Shown piece after piece: positions 35,458 to 45,445 of a stretch of DNA of 64,000 nucleotides (the first letter of the stretch is position 1; each line of letters begins with the position of its first letter). Below the pieces are notes generated by a model. That model searched no databases. It saw only the letters and a program-made list of their open reading frames with translations, and was not told where the DNA came from. The DNA is from Hyphomonadaceae bacterium (lineage in GTDB: Bacteria > Pseudomonadota > Alphaproteobacteria > Caulobacterales > Hyphomonadaceae), in assembly GCA_024743315.1 (NCBI GenBank), contig JANSWU010000005.1, forward strand, positions 1 through 64,000. The letters are read 5' to 3'. Both the position numbers and the translations under genes were made by a program.

Positions 35458-36975
35458 CTATTCGACCTGGACGCGATAGCGGATTGTAAAAGTCGGATTG
35501 ACGCCGCCGGCAGCGCCATTCATTGGCCCGTCAAATTGTAGCTGGAACGCGCCGACGCTCGGATCAAAACTGCCATTCGGGGTGATGCTGGCCCCGCCAC
35601 TGTCCAAGAAAGTGACGCCGTCAGCTGCATCAGCAAGGCTCCCGAAGTTGAGGCTCAGACCGCTGGCATTCGCCCCCGTGCCGTCTTCAAATTCAAATGG
35701 CGATCCGAAGCCATCAAAATCGCCGGTAAACAAACTGGTCTGGGCGTCGATATCATCACCAATGGCGATCGTGCCGGCATCCGCCGAGCCGCGTCCTGTA
35801 TTGGTCACTTCGATCGCATAGATGGCCCAGGCCCCTGGGATGCCGAGGGGATTTGACGTGCCATTGATCGGGTCCTGTTCGATGGTCACCGACTTATTGA
35901 CGACAAAGTCCGGATTTGCCCGCGTGAAGCAGACATCATCGACATGCCAATAGTCGAATCCATTGCCGCTGCCCGAGCTAAAGGAAAACCGTACCTGGAA
36001 ATTGGCATGGATCGCATCGCTCGGCATCGTGTATGTGCGGTCGAAAATTTCCCCAGGCGTGCCATCACCGAGAAATGTTTCTAACGTCACCCAGGTGCTC
36101 GCCGTGTTGAGATACTGCAAACTGAGATTCTCACCAGCCTCCGGATTCTCGCTGAAATCATCTGAGCCGCGGCGGACCCAGACTTCAACGTCGCCGAGCT
36201 CAGCGGCGTCAAACGCCGAGGAGGTGACGGTCACGGTATTGTGGCGCAGATACAGCGAATTGCTTGGGGATTGAAATGTATCGCCATTGATTCCTGCGCG
36301 ACCGCCATTGCTGCGCGTCCAATTGCCAATGCCGTCTTCAAACCGTTCGCACAGGCCAACCCCGATGCCCGACGGCAAATCGGCTGGCGGTGGCGTGCCC
36401 GTTTCGATCAGCTGGACATCATCAATGTGCCAATAGTCCCAGCCAATCCCGCCATTTGCAGGCGGACCGCCACTGCCTGCGGTCTGCCGAAAGCGCAGCT
36501 GAAATCCCGAATGGAACGCCCCCGCAGGCAAATCCAGGCTGACATTGGTGATCTCACCATTGGTGCCAGCGCCCAGCAAGGTTTCAATGGCAATCCAATT
36601 GGACCCGGCGTCGAGATATTCAAAGACGAAATCCTCGCCATCATCGACGTCCTCAGAAAAGGAATCGAGGCCTTGCCGGAGCCAGGCGGTCAGGGTCGCG
36701 CCGACAGCCGACGACAAATCAATAACCGGGCCGGTAATGGTCACGACATCACCGCGCGTAAAGGCTGAACATGGCCCCGAATTTGAGGTTTGCGTGCCGG
36801 TGCCGGCGAGATTGGTGTCAGACACTGTCCATAGCGGTGACAAGGAATCGCAACCGCCAAACTCGTCCTCAAAATCATCCGACAGCAGGATATCGCCCGG
36901 CGCGGCCATGGCGGGCAGGGCGCCAAGCGCGCAGGCGATGGCGGCCAGCAAGATGTGGCGATTTCCCCTCTTCAT
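35458..36975 (-). CDS. Secreted protein with duplicated jelly-roll-like domain and DUF11-like tail
   Basis: A 505-residue exported protein: signal peptide to about residue 24 (ALPAMA), then two copies of a ~160-residue beta-rich domain. Compare 'DSFSEDVDDGEDFVFEYLD' with 'DDFSENPEAGENLSLQYLN', and 'GWDYWHIDDVQL' with 'GFDYWHVDDVCF'. A DUF11-like domain follows from about residue 360 ('VVNKSVTIEQDPINGTSNP'). The repeated domain resembles MAM/LamG-like adhesion modules. No sorting signal is visible. The stop lies one base from that of the convergent glycosidase gene. Confidence 0.75.
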   Translation of the reverse strand: MKRGNRHILLAAIACALGALPAMAAPGDILLSDDFEDEFGGCDSLSPLWTVSDTNLAGTGTQTSNSGPCSAFTRGDVVTITGPVIDLSSAVGATLTAWLRQGLDSFSEDVDDGEDFVFEYLDAGSNWIAIETLLGAGTNGEITNVSLDLPAGAFHSGFQLRFRQTAGSGGPPANGGIGWDYWHIDDVQLIETGTPPPADLPSGIGVGLCERFEDGIGNWTRSNGGRAGINGDTFQSPSNSLYLRHNTVTVTSSAFDAAELGDVEVWVRRGSDDFSENPEAGENLSLQYLNTASTWVTLETFLGDGTPGEIFDRTYTMPSDAIHANFQVRFSFSSGSGNGFDYWHVDDVCFTRANPDFVVNKSVTIEQDPINGTSNPLGIPGAWAIYAIEVTNTGRGSADAGTIAIGDDIDAQTSLFTGDFDGFGSPFEFEDGTGANASGLSLNFGSLADAADGVTFLDSGGASITPNGSFDPSVGAFQLQFDGPMNGAAGGVNPTFTIRYRVQVE

Positions 36976-37040
36976 ACATTGGCTTTAGCGCAGGGGCGTA
37001 TACACTGACTTAACGGTCACAGCGAAGAAAGTGCCCTGCC

Positions 37041-37859
37041 ATGCGAAGCCTTATCCTGTCTGGTCTCTGGTTCGGCGTTTCAGCGCTGGCTTGCGCGCAT
37101 CCGGTCGATCCAACGCAAACCACTTATCTCGGCAATGAAGGGATCATGGTCAGTGATGGCCACACCAAGGTGTTGTTTGATCCGCTGTTTCCGAACGGGT
37201 TCGGCACGTATCAAATGGTGCCGGAGGAGATGCGAGATCAGCTGATGGCGGGGAACGCCCCATATGACGCCGTGACTGCGATCTTTATCAGCCACATGCA
37301 TCCGGATCATTTCTCGGTCGACGAGATCATTCTGTATCTGGAGACACATGCTGAAACGCGTCTGTTTGCCCCGCTGCAAGCGGTCGAATGGATGCGGGAC
37401 GAAACCGAAAATGACGCCATTTTTGAGCGCGTGACGGCGGTCCCTCTAGAACGGTTGGAGGCGCCTTTGTCCTATACGCTGGGAGAGATCGAGATCGATG
37501 TTGTGCGTATTCCGCATGCTGGATGGCCCGGCCGTGCGGATGTCTCTAACCTGGTCTGGCGTGTGACGCTGGCGGATGGCGTCACCGTGATGCATCTCGG
37601 CGATGCCGACCCGAATGATGCGCACTTTGAGCCGCACCAGGATCACTGGCAGGCGATGCGGACCCATACCGCTTATCCGCCTTATTGGTTTTTCACCTCG
37701 GGCGATGGGCCACAGATTCTGGCAGAACGCCTAAATGCATCGCGCGCGACGGGCATTCATGTGCCGATCCAATTGCCGCCAGATCTGTTTGTCACCGGGG
37801 CGGATTTCTTCCATCGCCCGGGCGAGACGCGTGTGCTCAATCAGGAGCCCTCCGAATGA
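37041..37859 (+). CDS. Secreted MBL-fold metallo-hydrolase
   Basis: A 272-residue protein with a signal peptide (to about ACAHP). The metallo-beta-lactamase fold has metal motif 'IFISHMHPDHFS' (HxHxDH), a later His in 'VVRIPHAGWPG', and Asp in 'VMHLGDADPNDAHF'. It resembles UlaG/YcfU-like MBL enzymes, so a lactone or phosphodiester is a possible substrate. Its TGA overlaps the ATG of the DUF2164 gene (ATGA), making it first in a three-gene unit. Confidence 0.87.
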   Translation: MRSLILSGLWFGVSALACAHPVDPTQTTYLGNEGIMVSDGHTKVLFDPLFPNGFGTYQMVPEEMRDQLMAGNAPYDAVTAIFISHMHPDHFSVDEIILYLETHAETRLFAPLQAVEWMRDETENDAIFERVTAVPLERLEAPLSYTLGEIEIDVVRIPHAGWPGRADVSNLVWRVTLADGVTVMHLGDADPNDAHFEPHQDHWQAMRTHTAYPPYWFFTSGDGPQILAERLNASRATGIHVPIQLPPDLFVTGADFFHRPGETRVLNQEPSE

Positions 37860-38095
37860 AATCGATCCGCCTTTCAGACGAACGCCGCGCCCGCCTGGTC
37901 GGTCAACTGCAAACCCTGTTTCAGGCCGAGTTTGACGAATCCCTTTCCGAATTCAGGGCTGAGCAAGTCCTCGACCTGATGCTGACCACGCTCGGGCCTG
38001 GCATTTACAATCAGGCGGTGCAGGATGTCCGGGCGCATTTGCAATCCAAGCTCGACGATCTTGATGGCGAGGTCTATGTCGACGACCGGACCTAA
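37856..38095 (+). CDS. DUF2164 family protein
   Basis: A 79-residue soluble protein with 'MKSIRLSDERRARLVGQLQT' and 'LGPGIYNQAVQDVRAHLQSKLDDLDGEVY', typical of DUF2164. Function unknown. Its start is fixed by the ATGA overlap with the MBL gene; the ArsC/Spx-like gene begins 18 bases after its stop, so the three are probably cotranscribed. Confidence 0.88.
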   Translation: MKSIRLSDERRARLVGQLQTLFQAEFDESLSEFRAEQVLDLMLTTLGPGIYNQAVQDVRAHLQSKLDDLDGEVYVDDRT

Positions 38096-38113
38096 TCAAG
38101 ACACGGAGCTGGC

Positions 38114-38446
38114 ATGTCCCTGACGCTGTATGGATTGAAGAATTGCGACACTTGCAAGAAAGCGCTGAAAGCCCTCGAAGGGGCGGGTCAAAGCGTGACA
38201 TTCGTCGATATCCGCGCTGAGGCAGACTTGCCCGCCAAAGTGCCGACTTGGCTCGATGCAACAGGACCGGATCTGCTGATCAATCGACGCTCGACCACTT
38301 GGCGCAACCTCTCGGAGGCGGAGCGCGAGACTGATCCGCAGGCCCTGCTGATCGCCCATCCGACCCTGATCAAGCGCCCGGTCATCGAGACGGGCGATGC
38401 CGTCCATGTTGGCTGGACAAAAGCGGTGGAAGTGGCTCTGTCTTAG
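38114..38446 (+). CDS. ArsC/Spx/YffB-family thioredoxin-fold protein
   Basis: A 110-residue thioredoxin-fold protein beginning 'MSLTLYGLKNCDTCKKALKAL' with an active-site-like CDTC, then 'GPDLLINRRSTTWRNLSE' and 'HPTLIKRPVIETGDAVHVGW'. It belongs to the ArsC/Spx superfamily and is closest to YffB-like members, which may act in glutathione-dependent thiol reduction. There are no arsenic genes nearby, so arsenate reduction is not assumed. CACGGAG precedes the ATG. Confidence 0.9.
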   Translation: MSLTLYGLKNCDTCKKALKALEGAGQSVTFVDIRAEADLPAKVPTWLDATGPDLLINRRSTTWRNLSEAERETDPQALLIAHPTLIKRPVIETGDAVHVGWTKAVEVALS

Positions 38447-38452
38447 AGCTGC

Positions 38453-39274
38453 TTAGCGCCGTGTGCGCGGATTGAGATAGAGATTCTCTTCCTCATGATC
38501 CAAGTCAGCATCAACTTTACCGCGCAAAACCTGTTCGGTGAGCTTGCGGACATGACCCTTGCTGGCGCGGTTAAACTTTAGCACCGCGCAGAACAGTTCG
38601 AGCACCGCTTCGAGCTTGCGGGTGTGGTGCTCCGGGTCAATTCGCATCATCCAGGCCCCGCCAAGATTGACCAGCTGGTGATCGAGAATGCCAATCTTCC
38701 GACCTTTTTGATCATACAGGCTGTAATCGGCGCCGAAACTGATCATATGGCGGCGCAGCGTATAGAATTTCACGTTGCGTTTTTCCTGGATCGAGAAGCT
38801 GTATTTCTCCGGTAAGAACGGCCAGTTCGAGGCGCAGCGTTCGAGTTGGATCAGCTGATTGTGCCGGGCGATGTTCACGGCAAATGACGTCACCGGTTGT
38901 CCGCCAGCGGCGAGCGACAATTGCACCGACCGGCCAAGCATCATCTCGGCCGTGCCGCGCCAGCTCAGCGTTTCTGAAAATAGTCGGATGACGAGACGGC
39001 GCTCGAACCCCTCACTGCCATCCCAAAGCTCTTGGCGATAGCCGATCAGCGCTTCGCGTTTGCCGTCAATCACGGTCTGGCCATAAAGCTCCATATCCTT
39101 GGTGAACTGATCGGACGCGGCCTCATTCTGGGTCCGCTTCATAATGCCGATCTCCGCCGTATTGAGATCGGTTGCCCAGAAGTCGACTTTGACTTTGCGC
39201 TTCTTGGTTTTGGCGCGCGATTTGGATTGCGCTTTGCCCGTCGCGCTTGAGGCCAGGGCCGCTGCATTCGCCAT
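38453..39274 (-). CDS. Conserved protein, possibly tubby/LURP-like fold
   Basis: A 273-residue cytoplasmic protein starting at ATG 39274 (GGAGAG upstream; the longer frame from 39313 is not needed). The first 35 residues are low-complexity and basic (Ala/Ser/Lys). The body has beta-rich repeats such as 'YSLYDQKGRKIGILDHQLV' followed by 'GGAWMMRIDPEHHTRKLEA', which recalls tubby/LURP-one-related (phospholipid scramblase-like) folds. That likeness is weak. No catalytic site is evident. Confidence 0.62.
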   Translation of the reverse strand: MANAAALASSATGKAQSKSRAKTKKRKVKVDFWATDLNTAEIGIMKRTQNEAASDQFTKDMELYGQTVIDGKREALIGYRQELWDGSEGFERRLVIRLFSETLSWRGTAEMMLGRSVQLSLAAGGQPVTSFAVNIARHNQLIQLERCASNWPFLPEKYSFSIQEKRNVKFYTLRRHMISFGADYSLYDQKGRKIGILDHQLVNLGGAWMMRIDPEHHTRKLEAVLELFCAVLKFNRASKGHVRKLTEQVLRGKVDADLDHEEENLYLNPRTRR

Positions 39275-39337
39275 GAATACTCTCCGTTCGGAACCGAATC
39301 GATCAGCCTGCAAACTCGACCCGAGAGGTCAGGATTT

Positions 39338-39366
39338 GGTTAACGCCACTGCGCCTTTTGTTAACC
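39338..39366. promoter_or_regulatory. Inverted repeat GGTTAAC/GTTAACC in a divergent promoter region
   Basis: GGTTAAC at 39338-39344 and GTTAACC at 39360-39366 form a perfect 7-base dyad with a 15-base spacer between two divergent genes. There is no T-run, so it is more like an operator than a terminator. Regulator unknown. Confidence 0.4.
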
Positions 39367-39457
39367 CGCCAGACTTTCACGGCGAGTTGGACCGTGATAG
39401 ATCGCAAAAAAACACAGAGCTCATTCACGTCGTGAAAACAAACCTTGGAGTGACTCT

Positions 39458-40270
39458 GTGCGCGCAATCCTGTCTCGTTTCTTAAACTCTGCCATGATGG
39501 CGCGCTGGACTCAGGTCTATGCCGATTGGCGGTTTTCCCAGAAGAATGTTGAAGTCCCGGCATGTGACGAAAACGGGATCCCGTTCCCAAGTGCCTATTT
39601 AATGGCACGCGTCGCCGGCGATATCTCATGGCGACAATTTCAACGCAGCGGACACCAAACGATCCACTTGTTTCGTGATCTGAGTCTCGCACATGGAGGC
39701 GACATATCGCGCGCCCAGAGGATTCTCGACTTTGGTTGTGGATGTGGCCGGTTGGCCCGACATGTACCGCAAGTGTCGCGTGCGGATTTTTATGGATGCG
39801 ACTTTAACCGCCAACTCGTCCGATGGTGCCGAGCCAATTTGCCCGGGACGTATGACGTCAACCAGCTCAAGCCTCCGCTTCGATACGAGGCGCAATTCTT
39901 TGATATCATCTATTTGTTCTCAGTGTTCACGCATTTACGGGAAGCAACGCAGAGTGCCTGGCTCGCTGAGTTTCACCGCGTTCTAAAGCCAGGTGGGTTC
40001 TTGCTGATCACATTTCACGATGAAGTTCATCCAATGCTGGACGAAATCGGCGTGTCAACAAACGCGCTCCGGCGCACACAATTCCATGTCCATAATGATC
40101 GCGCTGAAGGATCAAACTATCTCGCGGCGTTTCAAACTCGCGAGCATTTTTCCCGCCAAGCCTCTAAATGGTTCGACGTGTGCGAGATTAAATCCTCCAG
40201 AGACACAGGGGTGAATCAGGCGGTAGCCGTCTTGCGCAAGCCAGAATTGCCACATGAGTTGGGAGGATAA
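39458..40270 (+). CDS. Class I SAM-dependent methyltransferase
   Basis: A 270-residue protein with the Rossmann methyltransferase motif I 'ILDFGCGCGRLARHV', motif II 'YGCDFNRQLVRWC', motif IV 'YEAQFFDIIYLFSVFTHL' and post-motif 'EFHRVLKPGGFLLITFHDE'. The target is unknown. The start may be GTG 39458 (behind TTGGAG) or ATG 39494. Codon use is less GC-rich than neighbouring genes, a possible sign of acquisition. It is convergent with the CPBP gene. Confidence 0.85.
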   Translation: MRAILSRFLNSAMMARWTQVYADWRFSQKNVEVPACDENGIPFPSAYLMARVAGDISWRQFQRSGHQTIHLFRDLSLAHGGDISRAQRILDFGCGCGRLARHVPQVSRADFYGCDFNRQLVRWCRANLPGTYDVNQLKPPLRYEAQFFDIIYLFSVFTHLREATQSAWLAEFHRVLKPGGFLLITFHDEVHPMLDEIGVSTNALRRTQFHVHNDRAEGSNYLAAFQTREHFSRQASKWFDVCEIKSSRDTGVNQAVAVLRKPELPHELGG

Positions 40271-40281
40271 TGGGTGCATCC

Positions 40282-41025
40282 TCATTGCGTGGCTCGCGCT
40301 GCCAGTGGTTGGCGGGCTTTCCAGACCAGTGAATTATTGATCACATCGACAAAGATATGCACGGCAATGGCGGGCCAGATCGAGCCCGACAGGACGAAGA
40401 CCAGGGTCACCAATCCGCCCATGGCGAAGACAGTCGGGAGTTGCTCCACGCCTTGGTAAAGATGTAGCGCCGTGAACACCAATAGGGACGCAAGCGCGGC
40501 GGCCCAGAGCGGCATATAAAAGGCAAAGGCCCAGATCAGATAGGCGCGAAAGATAATCTCTTCGGTGATGCCGGCTGTAATACCCATCAGGTTGAAGACC
40601 TGGCGCTCATCTTCGGTGTGCGGCATGAAGTTCCTGATCAAGGGCTTCTTGATCATCTCTTCTCGATATTGCGCGCGCAGGGACGCAGACTGGCTGACCA
40701 TCGCAAATTGATAGAGGAAGAAAGCGGCAATCAAACCTGCCAGACCCCAGCCTGCAAGGGCGAGCGCGCCGGATTGAATTTGAAATCCAAGCGCCGCCCA
40801 GCTGCGATCGTTGACCGCCCAGAGCACCAGGATCGAAAGCGCGAGCGTCCAGAGCATCAAGATCGTTTGCGAATAGTGTTTGACCCGAACGCCAGCGTTA
40901 CCAGAGGCCAGTTTCGCGCGGCTCGATTTCAGGGTTAGCAAGGCTTCAAGCGGCAAGGCGATGAGGATCACGCCCAGCAGAAAGATATCCACAAGAGAAA
41001 GGCCCGTGGCGTTGAGAAAAGACAT
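40282..41025 (-). CDS. CPBP-family intramembrane metalloprotease
   Basis: A 247-residue membrane protein with about seven hydrophobic segments. It carries the CPBP/Abi motifs EEIIFR ('AGITEEIIFRAYLIWAF'), FxxxH ('LVFTALHLYQG') and a final HxxxN-type segment ('AIAVHIFVDVINNSLVW'). Family members cleave prenylated or peptide substrates within the membrane. AAAGGAGG ahead of ATG 41025 rules out the ORF start at 41067. It is divergent from a TetR-family gene, a common regulator-target layout. Confidence 0.9.
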   Translation of the reverse strand: MSFLNATGLSLVDIFLLGVILIALPLEALLTLKSSRAKLASGNAGVRVKHYSQTILMLWTLALSILVLWAVNDRSWAALGFQIQSGALALAGWGLAGLIAAFFLYQFAMVSQSASLRAQYREEMIKKPLIRNFMPHTEDERQVFNLMGITAGITEEIIFRAYLIWAFAFYMPLWAAALASLLVFTALHLYQGVEQLPTVFAMGGLVTLVFVLSGSIWPAIAVHIFVDVINNSLVWKARQPLAARATQ

Positions 41026-41071
41026 GAGGGCCTCCTTTGGCGCTTCACACGAAGGACGATATGGCATAAAC

Positions 41072-41091
41072 TGAATATGAATTCAAGTTCA
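41072..41091. promoter_or_regulatory. Candidate TetR operator
   Basis: A 20-base imperfect dyad centred on TGAATTCA lies between the divergent CPBP protease and TetR-family genes, 19 bases ahead of the tetR start. The outer arms TGAA/TTCA also pair. TetR proteins usually bind such dyads in their own divergent promoter; binding here is inferred. Confidence 0.5.
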
Positions 41092-41110
41092 ATATTTTGA
41101 AGAGGCGTTT

Positions 41111-41758
41111 ATGGCCCCGACTGCTCCGAAACAAAGCCGCGCGATTAAGACACGTAAAAAGCTGATGGAAGCGCTGGAACGCCTGTTGCGCCAGCACGAG
41201 TTCGAGAACATTTCAGTGCAGGACATCGCCAAAGAAGCGGGCGTCGCGGTCGGCTCGGTCTACTCGCATTTCAAGGACAAGACGGCCTTCCTGGAAGCCT
41301 TGCTGGCTTATTGGCGCGACCAGGTTGAGGCGCAGCTCGACCTTTCTGAACGCCAGGACACGCAGGCCGTGTTTGTCGCCCTCGGCTCCCTGCGCGCGGC
41401 ATTGTTCGAAGCGACCAAGGCGGTGCACACGCAAGTGGTCGAAAACGGTCACGTCCTGCGCGCCTTGCAGACCTATGCGCGCCTGCACCCAGACATGAAG
41501 GATGAAGATTGGCAGAGCCTCGTGGTGCGCAGCTTCGCCCCGCTTGGCGCTCTGCTCAAGGCCTACGAAGACGAGGTCACGCTTAAAGACCATGCCCTCG
41601 CCACGCGCATGCTTGGGGTCTTTTTCAACACGATTTTCATCCGCCAGGCGCTGATGCCCCAGGACACGCTGTTGGAGATCGCCATGCTCAATGATGCGGT
41701 GATGATCGAACAGGTCACTGATATGGCCTATGGCTATCTGACGCTGCCTCGGAATTGA
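41111..41758 (+). CDS. TetR-family transcriptional regulator
   Basis: A 215-residue repressor with an N-terminal TetR helix-turn-helix ('RKKLMEALERLLRQHEFENI', 'VQDIAKEAGVAVGSVYSHFKDKTAFLEALLAYW'). The C-terminal ligand domain is unspecific in sequence. It probably regulates itself and the divergent CPBP gene through the 41072-41091 dyad. AGAGGCG upstream supports ATG 41111. The thiamine riboswitch starts 30 bases after its stop. Confidence 0.93.
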   Translation: MAPTAPKQSRAIKTRKKLMEALERLLRQHEFENISVQDIAKEAGVAVGSVYSHFKDKTAFLEALLAYWRDQVEAQLDLSERQDTQAVFVALGSLRAALFEATKAVHTQVVENGHVLRALQTYARLHPDMKDEDWQSLVVRSFAPLGALLKAYEDEVTLKDHALATRMLGVFFNTIFIRQALMPQDTLLEIAMLNDAVMIEQVTDMAYGYLTLPRN

Positions 41759-41788
41759 CCTTGCCGCCGCGCTCAAGTCGGCTTAGAA

Positions 41789-41899
41789 AGCTCCCATCCG
41801 AGGGGCGCGTGTGGAAGCGCTGAGATCGCTCTGATCCGAGTGAGCACCCTTAGAACCTGATCCGGCTAGCGTCCCTGCGAACCGGCGTAGGAACGGAGC
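41789..41899 (+). ncRNA. TPP riboswitch (THI element)
   Basis: The conserved aptamer blocks occur in order: GGGGCGC (41802-41808), CTGAGATC (41820-41827), CCCTTAGAACCTGATCCGG (41847-41865), and the closing GGCGTAGGAA (41884-41893). This is the standard TPP aptamer ahead of thiC. P1 may be TCCG (41797-41800) with CGGA (41894-41897), or GCTCC (41790-41794) with GGAGC (41895-41899). Either pairing covers the GGAG ribosome site of the next ORF, suggesting translational shut-off by TPP. Confidence 0.93.
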
Positions 41900-41905
41900 G
41901 AACTA

Positions 41906-44208
<2,303 letters not shown>

Positions 44209-44739
44209 TTGGAACCGGTCGACTTCCTTCCCAGCTGGTTGGCGGAAGTGCTGTTTTGGGTTTACTATAATCAAACTCTGATTGCCGGATTGCTCGCGCT
44301 TGCAGTCGCGATTCGGACCGTATCGTCGATACGTGATCAGATTAACCTGACCCAAGCCACTGAGGCCGACCGAATCAAGAGGCGACAACGTGCTGCTAGG
44401 GCGGCTTTGCCAGCAACACTGTCACAAATACATCGGTATGCCCAAGACTGCATAAATGTTGTTCGAGAGCTCGAAAGACTGCATAACGACAACGCGTCGT
44501 CTCAACTGTTGGATGTGCCGAACCTACCCGATTCGGCGTTAGCTGCGCTCAGTACGACCATTGAGTCTGTCGACCCTCGAGATGCTAAAAAGCTAGCTGG
44601 ATTGCTCGCTCAGCTCCAAGTGCAAAATGCTAGGCTTGTCGAAGCTGTTGAAGACTTCAAAATAGAGCCTGGAACTCGCGAGAGGGTTTATCATAGAGCT
44701 GATTTCGTTAGCTTGTATTTTGATATTCTGTCAGTTTGA
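44209..44739 (+). CDS. Membrane-anchored coiled protein of unknown function
   Basis: A 176-residue protein whose TTG start follows the thiC stop directly (TGATTG), with ACGGAGGGG upstream. One membrane helix (residues 8-37) is followed by a basic helical cytoplasmic region ('RDQINLTQATEADRIKRRQRAARAAL') and heptad-like helices. No family is recognised. Base composition is lower in GC than thiC, and codons such as ATA and CTA appear, which suggests recent arrival despite the tight spacing. Confidence 0.65.
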   Translation: MEPVDFLPSWLAEVLFWVYYNQTLIAGLLALAVAIRTVSSIRDQINLTQATEADRIKRRQRAARAALPATLSQIHRYAQDCINVVRELERLHNDNASSQLLDVPNLPDSALAALSTTIESVDPRDAKKLAGLLAQLQVQNARLVEAVEDFKIEPGTRERVYHRADFVSLYFDILSV

Positions 44740-44742
44740 AAA

Positions 44743-44931
44743 ATGAATGATAGGGTCTACGAGTTCGGCCGTGGCGAGTCGGCTCATATTGGAGAGATCT
44801 GCACAGCAAATGAGGCAATCGGCTCGCTCAAGGTAAGTATGGCCGTGCGAGAGCGCGACGTTGAGAATGCGGCCCGAGAGCGCTGGCCACCAGACTTTCA
44901 CGATTACGCGGAGAACTTACCAGAATGGTGA
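44743..44931 (+). CDS. Small hypothetical protein
   Basis: A 62-residue acidic ORF (MNDRVYEFGRGESAHIGEIC at the start; 'DFHDYAENLPEW' at the end) three bases after the preceding gene and with similar, less GC-rich codon use. No recognised domain and no strong ribosome site; translational coupling to the upstream gene is possible. It could be spurious. Confidence 0.4.
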   Translation: MNDRVYEFGRGESAHIGEICTANEAIGSLKVSMAVRERDVENAARERWPPDFHDYAENLPEW

Positions 44932-45102
44932 TACGCAAGCGCTCAAAGAATTTATCGCGTGGTCGCGTTGGAGAATCGAAATGCGTGGATTGGAAAATCT
45001 CTCCCCAATCCGACCCACCTCCCGCCACCCCTAACCTCCCCTCATCTTCGTCCAAAGAGAAGCTGGTCCGGATCAGTGGGATTGGGGCTGGGCCCTAAAC
45101 CC

Positions 45103-45184
45103 CGCTCATCCCCGCGGAGGCGGGGATCTCCTTCTGCTTAGCCCGGACGTGCCGCACTAGATCCCGCCTCCGCGGGGATGAGCG
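45103..45184. repeat. Inverted pair of REP-like hairpins (REPIN-like)
   Basis: The arm at 45103-45129 and the arm at 45159-45184 are reverse complements except for one extra G, separated by 29 bases. Each arm is itself a hairpin with stem ATCCCCGC/GCGGGGAT and loop GGAG. This two-REP inverted layout is that of REPIN/BIME-type elements, which are usually mobilised by a RAYT transposase; none is in the window. Confidence 0.8.
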
Positions 45185-45194
45185 AATAAGTTGA

Positions 45195-45316
45195 CGCTCT
45201 GCCCAGCTCGTCTGGGCAGCCCAGCACGGGATGAAGCCACGATATCGGGAGCAGCAAGAGAGCTCCCGAGCCTTGCCGCAAAACGAGGTGATGGGCCCCA
45301 CGGACGAGCCGTGGGG
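45195..45316. repeat. Three-hairpin intergenic repeat, copy 2
   Basis: Second copy of the element at 5062-5212. Stem 1 is 45199-45206 with 45212-45219; stem 2 is 45245-45252 with 45262-45269; stem 3 is 45296-45303 with 45309-45316, eight base pairs. Spacing between successive stems is 50-51 bases (about 52 in copy 1). The 32 bases 45195-45226 are identical to copy 1; loops and linkers differ, while stems are kept. Confidence 0.8.
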
Positions 45317-45354
45317 AGCGGTTAGAAGCGAGACTTGGCTTTGCGGCACGAGGG

Positions 45355-45371
45355 CCCGGATCAGGTCCGGG
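45355..45371. repeat. Small CCCGGA/TCCGGG hairpin, probable REP-type unit
   Basis: CCCGGA (45355-45360) and TCCGGG (45366-45371) form a six-base stem with a five-base loop. The sequence resembles short palindromic repeats common in proteobacterial intergenic DNA. There is no T-run, so it is not a terminator. Confidence 0.45.
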
Positions 45372-45445
45372 ACCGTGACACTGGACAATTGCAAAGCCGG
45401 GCCAGCTGGCGCTAGCTAAGCCCTGGAGATCGACCCGGGAGTGAT

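Larger units (their letters stand above)
44932..45445. other. Repeat-rich intergenic region without genes
   Basis: 514 bases between the small ORF and the LysE-type gene. Contents from left to right: a C/T-rich stretch (about 45000-45060), an inverted pair of REP-like hairpins (45103-45184), copy 2 of the three-hairpin element (45195-45316), a CCCGGA/TCCGGG hairpin (45355-45371), and the palindrome GCCAGCTGGC near 45410. ORFs in this stretch simply run through the repeats. No tRNA or intrinsic terminator with a T-run is visible. Confidence 0.8.
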
